The translations under genes and the position numbers were made by a program. DNA of 64,000 bases from an uncultured Bacteroidales bacterium (lineage in GTDB: Bacteria; Bacteroidota; Bacteroidia; Bacteroidales; UBA932): positions 1-64,000 of the forward strand of contig ONII01000005.1 of NCBI GenBank assembly GCA_900317845.1. Direction: 5' to 3'. Positions 35,857 through 46,164 of this stretch are shown here, one piece after another. Position 1 is the stretch's first letter. Each line of letters starts with the position of its first letter. A model generated the notes under the pieces. It had not been told where the DNA came from. It worked only from the letters and a program-made list of their open reading frames with translations, and ran no database searches.

Positions 35857-35880
35857 AAAGCCTGGTTTCCCAGGCTTTTT
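35857..35880. terminator. Terminator between the recombinase segment and the S41 protease
   Basis: AAAGCCTGG (35857-35865) pairs with CCAGGCTTT (35870-35878), then T residues. It ends rightward transcripts from 35771 and probably also the protease operon coming from the right. Confidence 0.8.
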
Positions 35881-35885
35881 GTTCT

Positions 35886-37463
35886 TTATAAGATTTCTTG
35901 AACTGTGTTGTCTACCGGTAAATAATACTTGTAGAAGGCATTTTCTCCCAATTTGGAATAGCGGGCGATGAGCGCCTGAAGCTGCGGCACCAGGTAAGAC
36001 GCACTCTGGTCCCACTCCGCCTCCGTACAGGCAATGCCGTCCTGCCGCTTGGCATAGGCCGGGAATTCCACCTTTAAGTTGAGCCCGGACAGGAAACGGT
36101 CCATGGCGGGATACGAGTCTATCTCCCGGAGCCGGGAAGCGTACTTGTCAAAGACATAGGAGGCATAGCGCATCTGGGTGGCTTTTCGGTTGCAGGCCAG
36201 ATAGAAAGCCGTGGCCCGCGTCGTGTCCATAGGCACAAAGATATCCGGCATGATGCCGCCACCGCCATAGACCTTGCGTCCCTTACGGGTGTAATGGACG
36301 TCCGAAGTGTCCAGTTTTACGCTGTCTGCGCTGAACACTTCTCCGTCTGCATAACGGTTGTAAATGTCATAGGCATAGTCCCTTTCGCTGGAGTAGGGCT
36401 TCTGGATACAGCGGCCGCTGGGGGTGTAATAGCGCGCCACGGTGAGCCGCACGCCGGAATTGTCGTTGAAGAAGAACGGCTCCTGCACCAGGCCCTTGCC
36501 AAAGGAGCGGCGCCCCACCACAGTTCCGCGGTCGTTGTCCTGGATGGCTCCCGCAAAGATTTCGCTGGCCGATGCCGAATTTTCGCTGATAAGGACCGTA
36601 AGGCCCATGCTCTGGAACATGCCCCGGCCGTCGGCCTTATATACTTCGCGCGCGCGATGGAGGCCTTCGATATACACGATGGTATCCCCGGGCGAGAGGA
36701 AGTCGTTGGACAGCAGCAGTGCCTGGTCCATGTAGCCGCCGGTGTTGTCACGGACGTCAAAAATCAGGTGCGTCATCCCTTGCTCCATGAGTTGGAGCGT
36801 GGCCTCGTGGCACTCCTTGAAGGTGGTGCGGGAGAATTTTCCCAGCCTCAGGTAGCCAATGGAGTCCCGGATGATGAAGGCGGCATCTACGCTGTGTACG
36901 GGTATTTTTCCGCGGGTAATCTCGAAGGGAATCTCCTCCGTGCCCCGCTTGACCGTAACGGTGACCTTGGTCCCTGCAGGGCCTTTCATGCGTCGCACCA
37001 TGCTGTCCTGCGGGAACTTGACGCCGGCAATCACTTTATCGTCCACCTTCAATAGGCGGTCGCCCATCTGCAGGCCCACCTTTTCCGACGGACCGCCGGC
37101 AATCACTTCCAGCACAATGGCGGTGTCGTTGGGCACATTGAACTGAATGCCGATACCGTCGAAATTGCCCGCAAGCTCCTCCTCCGAATCACTGAGCTGC
37201 TGGGGCGGCAGGTACACCGAATGCGGATCCAGCTTGGAGAGGGCCGCCACGATGGCGGCATCCGTCATCCCCTCCCGGTTGAGGGTGTCCACATAGTTCT
37301 TTTCCACCATGTCCAGCACCAGATTGAGCTTGCGCCAATCTGCATACTTGGTGCGCAGCAGATGCTGGGCTTCCCGGTAGCGGACAATCCACAGTGTAAT
37401 AAGGGCACCGATGACGATGCCCAGAATCACTTGTACCAGTTGAATGAGGGTTTGTTTTTTCAT
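35886..37463 (-). CDS. C-terminal processing (S41) peptidase with PDZ domain
   Basis: The 525-residue product starts MKKQTLIQLVQVILGIVIGA, an N-terminal membrane anchor. A PDZ domain follows (about 85-170, DGIGIQFNVPNDT). The S41 protease domain has DVRDNTGGYMDQALLLS and the catalytic SENSASASEIFAGAIQDN with nucleophile Ser, and the Lys in RRSFGKGLVQ. A C-terminal extension continues to the end. It cleaves periplasmic protein C-termini in the CtpA/Prc manner; the substrate is unknown. The frame is open upstream to 37580, but that part overlaps the deaminase gene. The ATG at 37463 overlaps the deaminase stop by 4 bases and is the natural start. Confidence 0.93.
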   Translation of the reverse strand: MKKQTLIQLVQVILGIVIGALITLWIVRYREAQHLLRTKYADWRKLNLVLDMVEKNYVDTLNREGMTDAAIVAALSKLDPHSVYLPPQQLSDSEEELAGNFDGIGIQFNVPNDTAIVLEVIAGGPSEKVGLQMGDRLLKVDDKVIAGVKFPQDSMVRRMKGPAGTKVTVTVKRGTEEIPFEITRGKIPVHSVDAAFIIRDSIGYLRLGKFSRTTFKECHEATLQLMEQGMTHLIFDVRDNTGGYMDQALLLSNDFLSPGDTIVYIEGLHRAREVYKADGRGMFQSMGLTVLISENSASASEIFAGAIQDNDRGTVVGRRSFGKGLVQEPFFFNDNSGVRLTVARYYTPSGRCIQKPYSSERDYAYDIYNRYADGEVFSADSVKLDTSDVHYTRKGRKVYGGGGIMPDIFVPMDTTRATAFYLACNRKATQMRYASYVFDKYASRLREIDSYPAMDRFLSGLNLKVEFPAYAKRQDGIACTEAEWDQSASYLVPQLQALIARYSKLGENAFYKYYLPVDNTVQEIL

Positions 37464-37861
37464 TGCGCCTGTTCCACTTGAATGCCGGCCCGCTTGAGGA
37501 GGTCTATCCCGTCTGTGAGACGGTATGCATCCCGATAGACCACCCGCGAAATGCCGGCCTGGATAATGAGTTTGGCACACTCCGCACAGGGCGAAGCCGT
37601 CACGAACAAGGTAGCGCCTTCGCTGCTGTTGCCGCTCTTGGCCACCTTGGTGATGGCATTGGCCTCCGCGTGCAGCACGTAGGGCTTGGTAACGCCGTTT
37701 TCGTCCTCGCAGATGTTCTCAAAGCCCGAAGGCGTGCCGTTGTAGCCATCCGAGATAATGGTGCGGTCTTTCACCAGCAGGGCACCCACCTTCCTGCGTT
37801 TGCAGTAGGAGTTCTGGGCCCAGATTTCGGCCATGGCCAGATAGGAATGATCGAATTTCAT
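37460..37861 (-). CDS. Deoxycytidylate deaminase-family protein (ComEB/dCMP deaminase type)
   Basis: The 133-residue product carries the zinc deaminase signature HAEANAITK (His and proton-shuttle Glu) and SPCAECAKLIIQAG (two zinc Cys), plus the GYNGTPSG loop typical of dCMP deaminases. The expected reaction is dCMP to dUMP, feeding dTMP synthesis. It overlaps the ligase stop upstream by one base (TAATG) and the protease start downstream by 4 bases, so it is in the middle of a coupled operon with functionally unrelated neighbours. Confidence 0.9.
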   Translation of the reverse strand: MKFDHSYLAMAEIWAQNSYCKRRKVGALLVKDRTIISDGYNGTPSGFENICEDENGVTKPYVLHAEANAITKVAKSGNSSEGATLFVTASPCAECAKLIIQAGISRVVYRDAYRLTDGIDLLKRAGIQVEQAQ

Positions 37862-39513
37862 TAGCGCTGATACAAATAGCGTTTGATACTCTTCTTGGGG
37901 GTGCGTTCAAAGTCTTCGGGCATGAGCTCGATTTTCTTGATTTGCGCGTAATTGGGCAGTTCCTGATTGATGGCCGGGAGCATGTCCGTAATGCGCTTTT
38001 TGAATTCGCTGCGGGTCATGCCGTCCAGTTCTCCCTGGTGCCAGTCCGGATAGATAAGGGCGGTGAGGCCACCGTCATCCTCTACGACCAGGGAATCCAC
38101 CACATAGGTGAAGTTGTTGATGGTAGCCTCCAGTTCCTCCGGATAGATGTTCTGGCCGGAAGGGCCCAGCACCATGCACTTGGAGCGGCCGCGCAGGAAC
38201 AGGTAGCCGTCCTGGTCCAGGATGCCCATGTCTCCGGTGCGGAACCAACCGTCTTCCGTAAAGGAATCGCGTGTGGCGTCCGGATTTTTGTAATAGCCCA
38301 GGCACACGTTGGGGCCCTTCACCTGTACCTCCCCGGGGATATTCCGCGGATCCGGAGAACTGATGCGGATTTCCATATTGAGCGCTGCGCGGCCGGCACT
38401 GCCCACCTTCACCTTATCCCAATGGGCATAGCCGATGATGGGGGCACATTCCGTCATGCCATAGCCCACCGTATAGTGGAAGCCGATGGAATGGAGGAAC
38501 TTTTCCACTTCCGGATTGAAGGCTGCTCCGCCCAAAATCACTTCTTCAAACTGACCGCCAAAAGCATTGGTAAGTTCATTGCAGAACTTTTTCTTGATTT
38601 CTGCCCCCAAAATAGGAATACGGCGATAGTATTTGGTTTTGTCCACAAGGGGCTTGAGCTTGTTCTTGTACACCTTCTCAATCACCAGCGGAACGGCGAT
38701 GATAATATCCGGATGGATTTCGCTGAACGCCTGCATAATGATTTTGGGCGAAGGAACACGGCTGAGGAAATGTACATGCATGCCGATGGTCATCTCGAAG
38801 AGGAACTCGAACATCATGCCGTACATGTGGGCCGTGGGCAGCATGGACACTACGTTCATGCCGGCCTTTAGCATGGGGCAGGCATCCTCCCGGGCAAACT
38901 GGATGTTGGAATACAGGGCACGATAAGGAATCATGACGCCCTTGGAGAAGCCCGATGTGCCGGAAGTGTAGTTGATGATGGCCAGTTCTTCCGAGCTGTC
39001 CTCGTAGTAATTGACGTGCTCCGGCTCAAAGTTATCCGGATAGCGGTGGCCGAATTCCTCGTTCAGGTGTTCGCGCACCTGGGCAAGGTCTGCCGATGCC
39101 GCATACAGGAACTTGAAGTTGTTGATTTGGACCACAACGGCCAAATCCGGCATTTCGTCAATGACCAGCCCTTCCCAAATAACCTCGTCCACAAACAGGA
39201 CGCGCGCCTCCGAGTGGTTTACCAGATAGTGTATGTTGCCGGGTTTGAATTCGTGCAGGATGGGGACGGCGACGGCGCCATAGGTGAGCGCCGCCAGAAA
39301 ACTCACGCCCCAGTTGGCCTGGTTGCGGGAGCAGATGGCCACTTTATCTCCCTTCCGGAGACCGCACTGCTCAAAGGCTATATGCAATTTGGCGATACGC
39401 CGGGCCACGTCCCTGTACGCCAGGGTCATGCCCTGGTAGTTGGTGAGCGCAGCCCTGTCCCAGTTGCGAACAAAGCTCTCTTGCAGAATTTTGTTAACGG
39501 ATTTAAATTCCAT
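37861..39513 (-). CDS. AMP-dependent acyl-CoA synthetase (long-chain fatty acid ligase type)
   Basis: The 550-residue adenylate-forming enzyme has the P-loop YTSGTSGFSKGVM, the YGMTECAPIIGY motif, WFRTGDMG, and the hinge/C-terminal lysine region GRSKCMVLGPSGQNIYPEE ending FERTPKKSIKRYLY. It activates a carboxylic acid with ATP and transfers it to CoA (or another acceptor). Sequence style is that of the long-chain ligases common in Bacteroidales, but chain length cannot be read. It lies 16 bases after the upstream unknown gene and shares TAATG with the deaminase downstream. Confidence 0.9.
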   Translation of the reverse strand: MEFKSVNKILQESFVRNWDRAALTNYQGMTLAYRDVARRIAKLHIAFEQCGLRKGDKVAICSRNQANWGVSFLAALTYGAVAVPILHEFKPGNIHYLVNHSEARVLFVDEVIWEGLVIDEMPDLAVVVQINNFKFLYAASADLAQVREHLNEEFGHRYPDNFEPEHVNYYEDSSEELAIINYTSGTSGFSKGVMIPYRALYSNIQFAREDACPMLKAGMNVVSMLPTAHMYGMMFEFLFEMTIGMHVHFLSRVPSPKIIMQAFSEIHPDIIIAVPLVIEKVYKNKLKPLVDKTKYYRRIPILGAEIKKKFCNELTNAFGGQFEEVILGGAAFNPEVEKFLHSIGFHYTVGYGMTECAPIIGYAHWDKVKVGSAGRAALNMEIRISSPDPRNIPGEVQVKGPNVCLGYYKNPDATRDSFTEDGWFRTGDMGILDQDGYLFLRGRSKCMVLGPSGQNIYPEELEATINNFTYVVDSLVVEDDGGLTALIYPDWHQGELDGMTRSEFKKRITDMLPAINQELPNYAQIKKIELMPEDFERTPKKSIKRYLYQR

Positions 39514-39529
39514 ATTCGTTGAGTAGGTT

Positions 39530-41650
39530 TTAGTTCAGTTTGAAATCCCGGGTGCGGCCGTCGTAGCATTCTGCCGATACGCCCTTGGAAGTGGGGGTGA
39601 GCACGGCGTCCGGTTTAATCATTTTGCCGCCATCATCCTTATTGAGCGCATCCCCTCCCTCGAACGGGTAGATGAGCGTGCGCACCGACGTACGGACTGC
39701 CCAGAAGCGTTTGCCTTTTACTTCCAGCAGCTCCGGCAGGTTCTTGACGGTTTCCGGGGCCTTGATACCCAGCCAGCCTTCCGGTTTTTGACCGTGCAGG
39801 TTGTAGCGTTCCAGCGTATTGTCCGTATGGAGCACCATGACAGTGTAGCCGCCGGCACCGGTAAAGTCATAGGCGTCCGGACCCAGCAGCACCGGTTTGG
39901 GAAGATTTACCGGGAACCCGTTCACCCAATGGCCCAGGCGGTCCAGCAGGAACAGTTTGGAGCCACCACAGAACAGGAACTGGATTTTTTTATTGTTGTA
40001 ATAGTCTATGCTTTGCACACGTCCGCAGAGGGTTTCCTTGAAGGGAATGCCCCAGACTCCCTTGCCGTTTTCGTCGTTCAGGCAAATGGAGCCGTGCGTA
40101 TTCTGATACAGGTAATTGGTTTGGCCCGTGGTATAATTCACTACCGGGAACAACCCCGTGGGGATTACCACAACGGTATCCCGTTCCAGCACTTGCACCT
40201 TGGTACCCTTAAGAGCACGTGTATCTACACGCAAACGGAAGGTAGGCCTCTCTCCGGACAAATCCAACGATGCCGTGGCAGGAGCGAACCCCGCGCCGCG
40301 GACAAAGTTTTGCAGCGGCGTGGCCAGGTTGGCCGCAAAAAGCTGTGCGGCCACCTCCGGAGCGTCCGAGAAGGAAGCGTAACACACAAAACCTTCCGGA
40401 AGGTCTACCGAGGCGTCTGACAGCCGGTCTTTCAAGTTGTAATCCAGGAACGACTTGTCCTGGAATAAACGCACGGTGGGAAGGTCCGAATATACCGTCC
40501 AGCGGGAGTTGATGGAGGCGCAGGTGGTATCCACCGCCTCAAATTCCTCGCCGAGCAGGAGGGCCAGACAACCCCGATACGGGTTGGAACGCTCCTTGCC
40601 CAGTTTTTGGTCCTTGGCCGAACGGACCAGCAAGACCTCCCGCTGAACCCCGTCCTCCCCCATGAACGAAGCGCTCACCACTTCCCTGGGCTGCAGCGCC
40701 TGGAACCAGGCTTCCGGCGTGAGCGGACGCCCCTCCTTGGACTTGAGGCTCTTGTTGTATTTGGCCAGGCGGCCGCAACCGTCCTCAAAGCTGCGACGGG
40801 ATGCGAGCAGGGCATCGGCATCTGTCACCGGAATGGAAACGGCGGTGCGGGTATAATACGGAAGTATGTCCGGGAATTCCGGGCGGGCCACCGGCGTGTT
40901 TTGATAGGCCCGGAAGAAACTGCCGGGAGCCTCCCCGGAAAGGGCGGCACCCTTAAGCAGCACATGGTCTTTGTCTGCCTCCTGAAAACTCCAGGCGCTC
41001 CAGGCGGTTAGGTCTTTTACAAACGTGGTATGAGGCCGATACGCTGTTCCGCCATAGGTTTGCACCAGTTTGCCGGCCTGTGCATGAGAAAGGAAAACGA
41101 CCGCCGGCCCTGAAACACTGCGTACCAGATCCTGCAGGTGACGTACCCCCAGGATGGACGTCTCTTCATCCATATGGCGCACGGCGGCGTTGATGAAGGT
41201 CTCTGAGCGGGAGGCCAGGAGGAAGCCGTCTTTCTCTACCGTTTTTAGGCCGGCCTTAGCAGCAAGGGCCAGGACGATGGAATCGGCCGGAAGGGCCTCT
41301 GCCGCCACCAGCGGGACCAGCGAGCCGCTGTTATGCAGGGAAACGGCTACACGCTTGCGACCCAGGGACGACAAAAAATTCATGAATTCCTTGTTGCCGG
41401 GTGCCAGAAAGCCCTGAACAAAGCCGGTGGAGTCTGCCATGAGGCGTGCGGCCTTGGAAGAGCCGTCAAAGACCATGACGGCGTTGGCATCTGAGGGAAT
41501 GGCTTTGAGCACAGACCAGCCGGCCGGTGCAGGTGCCGTGGTAGAGACCTCACCCGGCGTGGTACGATACAAGCGCACCACGGCTAATACGATGCCGGAC
41601 AGCAAGAGTGCAAGGGCCACAACGGCCACAACGGTAGAACGTTTTCCCAT
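39530..41650 (-). CDS. Membrane-anchored protein of unknown function
   Basis: The 706-residue product begins MGKRSTVVAVVALALLLSG, a single N-terminal anchor, so most of it should be periplasmic. The first 500 residues resemble DUF3352-like proteins only loosely (SVLKAIPSDANAVMVFDG opening). The last 200 residues read like beta-propeller blades (GSICLNDENGKGVWGIPF, FCGGSKLFLLDRLGHWVNG). I do not recognise a specific family. It heads the operon with the acyl-CoA ligase, deaminase and S41 protease. The ATG at 41650 is chosen; a -7 box ends 6 bases upstream of it. Confidence 0.7.
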   Translation of the reverse strand: MGKRSTVVAVVALALLLSGIVLAVVRLYRTTPGEVSTTAPAPAGWSVLKAIPSDANAVMVFDGSSKAARLMADSTGFVQGFLAPGNKEFMNFLSSLGRKRVAVSLHNSGSLVPLVAAEALPADSIVLALAAKAGLKTVEKDGFLLASRSETFINAAVRHMDEETSILGVRHLQDLVRSVSGPAVVFLSHAQAGKLVQTYGGTAYRPHTTFVKDLTAWSAWSFQEADKDHVLLKGAALSGEAPGSFFRAYQNTPVARPEFPDILPYYTRTAVSIPVTDADALLASRRSFEDGCGRLAKYNKSLKSKEGRPLTPEAWFQALQPREVVSASFMGEDGVQREVLLVRSAKDQKLGKERSNPYRGCLALLLGEEFEAVDTTCASINSRWTVYSDLPTVRLFQDKSFLDYNLKDRLSDASVDLPEGFVCYASFSDAPEVAAQLFAANLATPLQNFVRGAGFAPATASLDLSGERPTFRLRVDTRALKGTKVQVLERDTVVVIPTGLFPVVNYTTGQTNYLYQNTHGSICLNDENGKGVWGIPFKETLCGRVQSIDYYNNKKIQFLFCGGSKLFLLDRLGHWVNGFPVNLPKPVLLGPDAYDFTGAGGYTVMVLHTDNTLERYNLHGQKPEGWLGIKAPETVKNLPELLEVKGKRFWAVRTSVRTLIYPFEGGDALNKDDGGKMIKPDAVLTPTSKGVSAECYDGRTRDFKLN

Positions 41651-41656
41651 AGTATG

Positions 41657-41664
41657 CAAAGTTA
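41657..41664 (-). promoter_or_regulatory. -7 box heading the ligase/deaminase/protease operon
   Basis: Minus-strand TAACTTTG, full consensus, 6 bases from the ATG at 41650. No clear -33. It is back to back with the box at 41711. Confidence 0.55.
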
Positions 41665-41710
41665 AGGATAATTTATTAATTAGGAAGTATGTTTTTCATA
41701 AAATCTCTTG

Positions 41711-41718
41711 TAACTTTG
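41711..41718 (+). promoter_or_regulatory. -7 box of the secreted protein / M16 peptidase operon
   Basis: TAACTTTG matches TAnnTTTG. The ATG at 41743 is 24 bases downstream, so this transcript has a short leader. It is divergent from the promoter at 41657-41664. Confidence 0.6.
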
Positions 41719-41742
41719 CAGTGTTGTTTAGAAGAAGAAAAG

Positions 41743-42597
41743 ATGAGCAAGAAAGTAGTTACCTTATTGTGTGCGGCACTGACCTGCCTGTGTGTTTGGG
41801 GCCAGGGAAAAGTGAACACCCGCAAGTATATCCTCAGCGATTTTCCCGACAAAATAACCCAAGTGGTTCTGAGCGGCAACGAGGTCCTGGACAGCGGCCT
41901 GCGCCAGGAAATTGTCAATTACTGGACCCTCTCCCCGTACGAATTCTGTTCCTTGGAAGAATTTGAGGAGCGTAAAACCCAGGATTTGTATTACTTCCTC
42001 ATTCCGGCCGAGAGCCGTTTCAAGGGGGAAGAGGAACCCGGCGTGCTGTTCCTCACCCTGGTCAAGGGCGGGCCGGAAGCCGCGGAAGGCATCAAGGAAA
42101 TGCACGAGATCATTTCCCTGCCGCTGATGGCCGCCATGGGAGGCAGCGGACGGGAACTGGTCTATCTGGGGCCCATTATTCAGGCCATCCTGGAATTCAC
42201 CCAGAATGCCATGCAAAGCGAGAAAATCGCCTATAGCATGGAGTCCTGGTTCAACCGGAATTACCTCAAAGAGGCCAAGATGAAACAGATTTACCTGGCC
42301 AAGGAGGACTTGTCGGAAAGCGTGACGGAAAAAGACCTCCAGCGCTATCTGGACCAGGACATCCACCTGTGCTCGGACCAGGAGGCGGACGAGATGTTCC
42401 TCAAAGGCCGGTACCACACCCTTGTAAGTTATACGGTGGCCCCCTTCCTGCCGGAGGAAAAGGCATCCTACTGTTACAAGATGCTCTTCGACGCAGAATC
42501 CCACCGCCTATTCTACTTCCACAAACATAAAATCACGAGTAAAACCGGCGTTGGCTTCCTGACGGCGGACCTCAAGCGTCTGGCTGTTACCCGATGA
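41743..42597 (+). CDS. Secreted protein of unknown function upstream of M16 peptidase
   Basis: The 284-residue product has a Sec signal peptide (TLLCAALTCLCVWGQGK, cleavage near residue 20) and no lipobox. The mature part has no motif I recognise. It is rich in Glu and Lys with segments such as YYFLIPAESRFKGEEEPG. The frame is open upstream to 41689, but only the ATG at 41743 precedes the signal peptide and follows the promoter. Its end overlaps the M16 gene start by 4 bases (ATGA), so a functional link to that peptidase is likely. Confidence 0.7.
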   Translation: MSKKVVTLLCAALTCLCVWGQGKVNTRKYILSDFPDKITQVVLSGNEVLDSGLRQEIVNYWTLSPYEFCSLEEFEERKTQDLYYFLIPAESRFKGEEEPGVLFLTLVKGGPEAAEGIKEMHEIISLPLMAAMGGSGRELVYLGPIIQAILEFTQNAMQSEKIAYSMESWFNRNYLKEAKMKQIYLAKEDLSESVTEKDLQRYLDQDIHLCSDQEADEMFLKGRYHTLVSYTVAPFLPEEKASYCYKMLFDAESHRLFYFHKHKITSKTGVGFLTADLKRLAVTR

Positions 42598-43229
42598 AAA
42601 GCGGAGTCAGTAAAGAAGGCATCCGCTATGCCGTCCGGCAAAGCGGACGGTCGGTGGCCTATTGCGCCCTCACCATCGGCTGCGGCACCCGCTACGAAGG
42701 CCGGTATCCCGCCGGCATCGCCCATTTCGTGGAACATACCCTGTTTCGCGGCACCTCTCGCAAAAGCGCGGCGGTCATCACCGGTTACCTGGACCGCCTG
42801 GGCGGGGAACTCAATGCCTATACCACCAAGGAAGAGATTGTCCTGCATGCCACCGTGCTCAAGGAAGACCTGGGCAAGGCCGCCCGCCTGCTGTTTGAGC
42901 TGGCCACAGAAGCCACGTTCCCGGACAAGGAGATTCAGACGGAACGCGGCGTGGTGCTGGACGAGATTATCTCCTACAAGGACAACCCCGCAGAGGACGT
43001 ATACGACCGCTTCGAGGAGCTCCTTTTTGCCGGCTCTCCCCTGCAGACACCCATCCTGGGAACCACCGCATCGGTCAAAAAGATAACGCCCCAGATGCTT
43101 CGGAGCTTTGTCCGGGAGCAGTTCATCCCGGAAAAGATGGTCTTTACGGTGGTTGCCGATATCGACGAAGCCAAACTGGAAAAACGCGTACTAAAAATCA
43201 TCGACTATGTCTTTTCACAAAGTCATTGA
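42594..43229 (+). CDS. M16-family zinc metallopeptidase, N-terminal half (split gene)
   Basis: M16B peptidases are usually single chains of about 400-430 residues with two homologous halves. This 211-residue product has the inverted zinc motif HFVEH (H44, E47, H48) and the downstream acidic segment ERGVVLDEIISYKDNP, which are the catalytic half. It stops after KIIDYVFSQSH, where a full-length enzyme would continue through a linker. The second half is encoded in the +1 frame from 43207, overlapping by 23 bases. This may be true gene fission with coupled translation, a frameshift plus small deletion, or an assembly error. Confidence 0.85.
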   Translation: MKSGVSKEGIRYAVRQSGRSVAYCALTIGCGTRYEGRYPAGIAHFVEHTLFRGTSRKSAAVITGYLDRLGGELNAYTTKEEIVLHATVLKEDLGKAARLLFELATEATFPDKEIQTERGVVLDEIISYKDNPAEDVYDRFEELLFAGSPLQTPILGTTASVKKITPQMLRSFVREQFIPEKMVFTVVADIDEAKLEKRVLKIIDYVFSQSH

Positions 43230-43761
43230 CAAGCGGCACCATGAGGTGAATGCAGTAATCGGGTGCAAGGCGCCGTCGCTGTACCAGACGCCCGACCGGC
43301 TGGTGTGCGCCATGCTTGCCGGCATTCTGGGCGGTCCGGCCTCCAACTCCCTGCTAAACAAGGAGTTGCGAGAAAAACGAGGCTGGGTGTACGGCATTGA
43401 ATGCTCCTACACGCAGTATGCCGATTCCGGCGTTCTGGCCATCACTTTCGGCTGCGACAAGCCCAATCTGGACGCCTGCCTGGAAGCCATCCGGAAAATC
43501 CTGGCGCGGCTGTGCGAAGTCCCGTTCACGGACACTCAGCTCAAGGCCTACCGGAAACAGCTTCTGGGCCAGCTGGCCATCAGCTCCGAATCCGGGGAGG
43601 CCCAATGCCTGTCCATGGGAAAAAGCATGCTCTCCTGGGGAGAGGTACTGTCGTCCCTGGAGACGCGTAAACTGCTGGAAGCCATTACGCCCGCGCAAAT
43701 ACAGGAAATGGCCCAAAGGCTTTTTGCCCCGGACCATTTGTCCTCCCTGATTTATCTGTAA
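43207..43761 (+). CDS. M16-family peptidase, C-terminal half (split gene)
   Basis: The 184-residue product begins MSFHKVIDKRHHEVNAVIG and has the LGGPASNSLLNKELREKRGWVYGIE motif (first residues of each segment match the M16 C-terminal domain signature with the conserved Arg-Tyr-type loop). It lacks a zinc site, as expected for the non-catalytic half, which should assemble with the product of 42594-43229. Its ATG is inside the 3' end of that gene. No signal peptide is visible, so both halves should be cytoplasmic. Confidence 0.8.
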   Translation: MSFHKVIDKRHHEVNAVIGCKAPSLYQTPDRLVCAMLAGILGGPASNSLLNKELREKRGWVYGIECSYTQYADSGVLAITFGCDKPNLDACLEAIRKILARLCEVPFTDTQLKAYRKQLLGQLAISSESGEAQCLSMGKSMLSWGEVLSSLETRKLLEAITPAQIQEMAQRLFAPDHLSSLIYL

Positions 43762-43762
43762 G

Positions 43763-43795
43763 GAGATACACTCGGCCTGCGGCCTCGGTATGACA
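43763..43795. repeat. Dispersed palindromic repeat between M16 and recQ
   Basis: GAGATACACTCGGCCTG, then CGGCCTCGGTATGACA. It is the same family as the copy inside metG at 51371-51401 in reverse orientation, with GCCTGCGGC replacing the usual centre. It occupies nearly the whole gap between two convergent genes. Confidence 0.65.
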
Positions 43796-43806
43796 AGCAG
43801 AAAAGG

Positions 43807-46008
<2,202 letters not shown>

Positions 46009-46101
46009 AGCTATTGCGTTTAGTGTTGCAGGCTCAATTTACGCATTATTTCCCGAACGGCCAAATAAAATTTAAAATTATGTTTTCTTAATTTTTATGC
46101 G

Positions 46102-46109
46102 TAAATTTG
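46102..46109 (+). promoter_or_regulatory. -7 box of the FKBP gene, with a leader hairpin
   Basis: TAAATTTG matches the consensus. The leader (about 50 bases) contains the small hairpin AAGCG-CAAA-CGCTT at 46117-46130, right at the expected transcription start, which may stabilise the 5' end. Confidence 0.55.
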
Positions 46110-46164
46110 CAGGATTAAGCGCAAACGCTTGTAAAAAAGAAACAACGTTAAAAAACAAAGTAAT

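Noticed and set aside
42594-43761. Heterodimeric two-subunit M16 peptidase of the kind with two full-length chains
   Set aside because: Each chain here is only half the length of one M16 subunit, so the pair equals a single two-domain enzyme.
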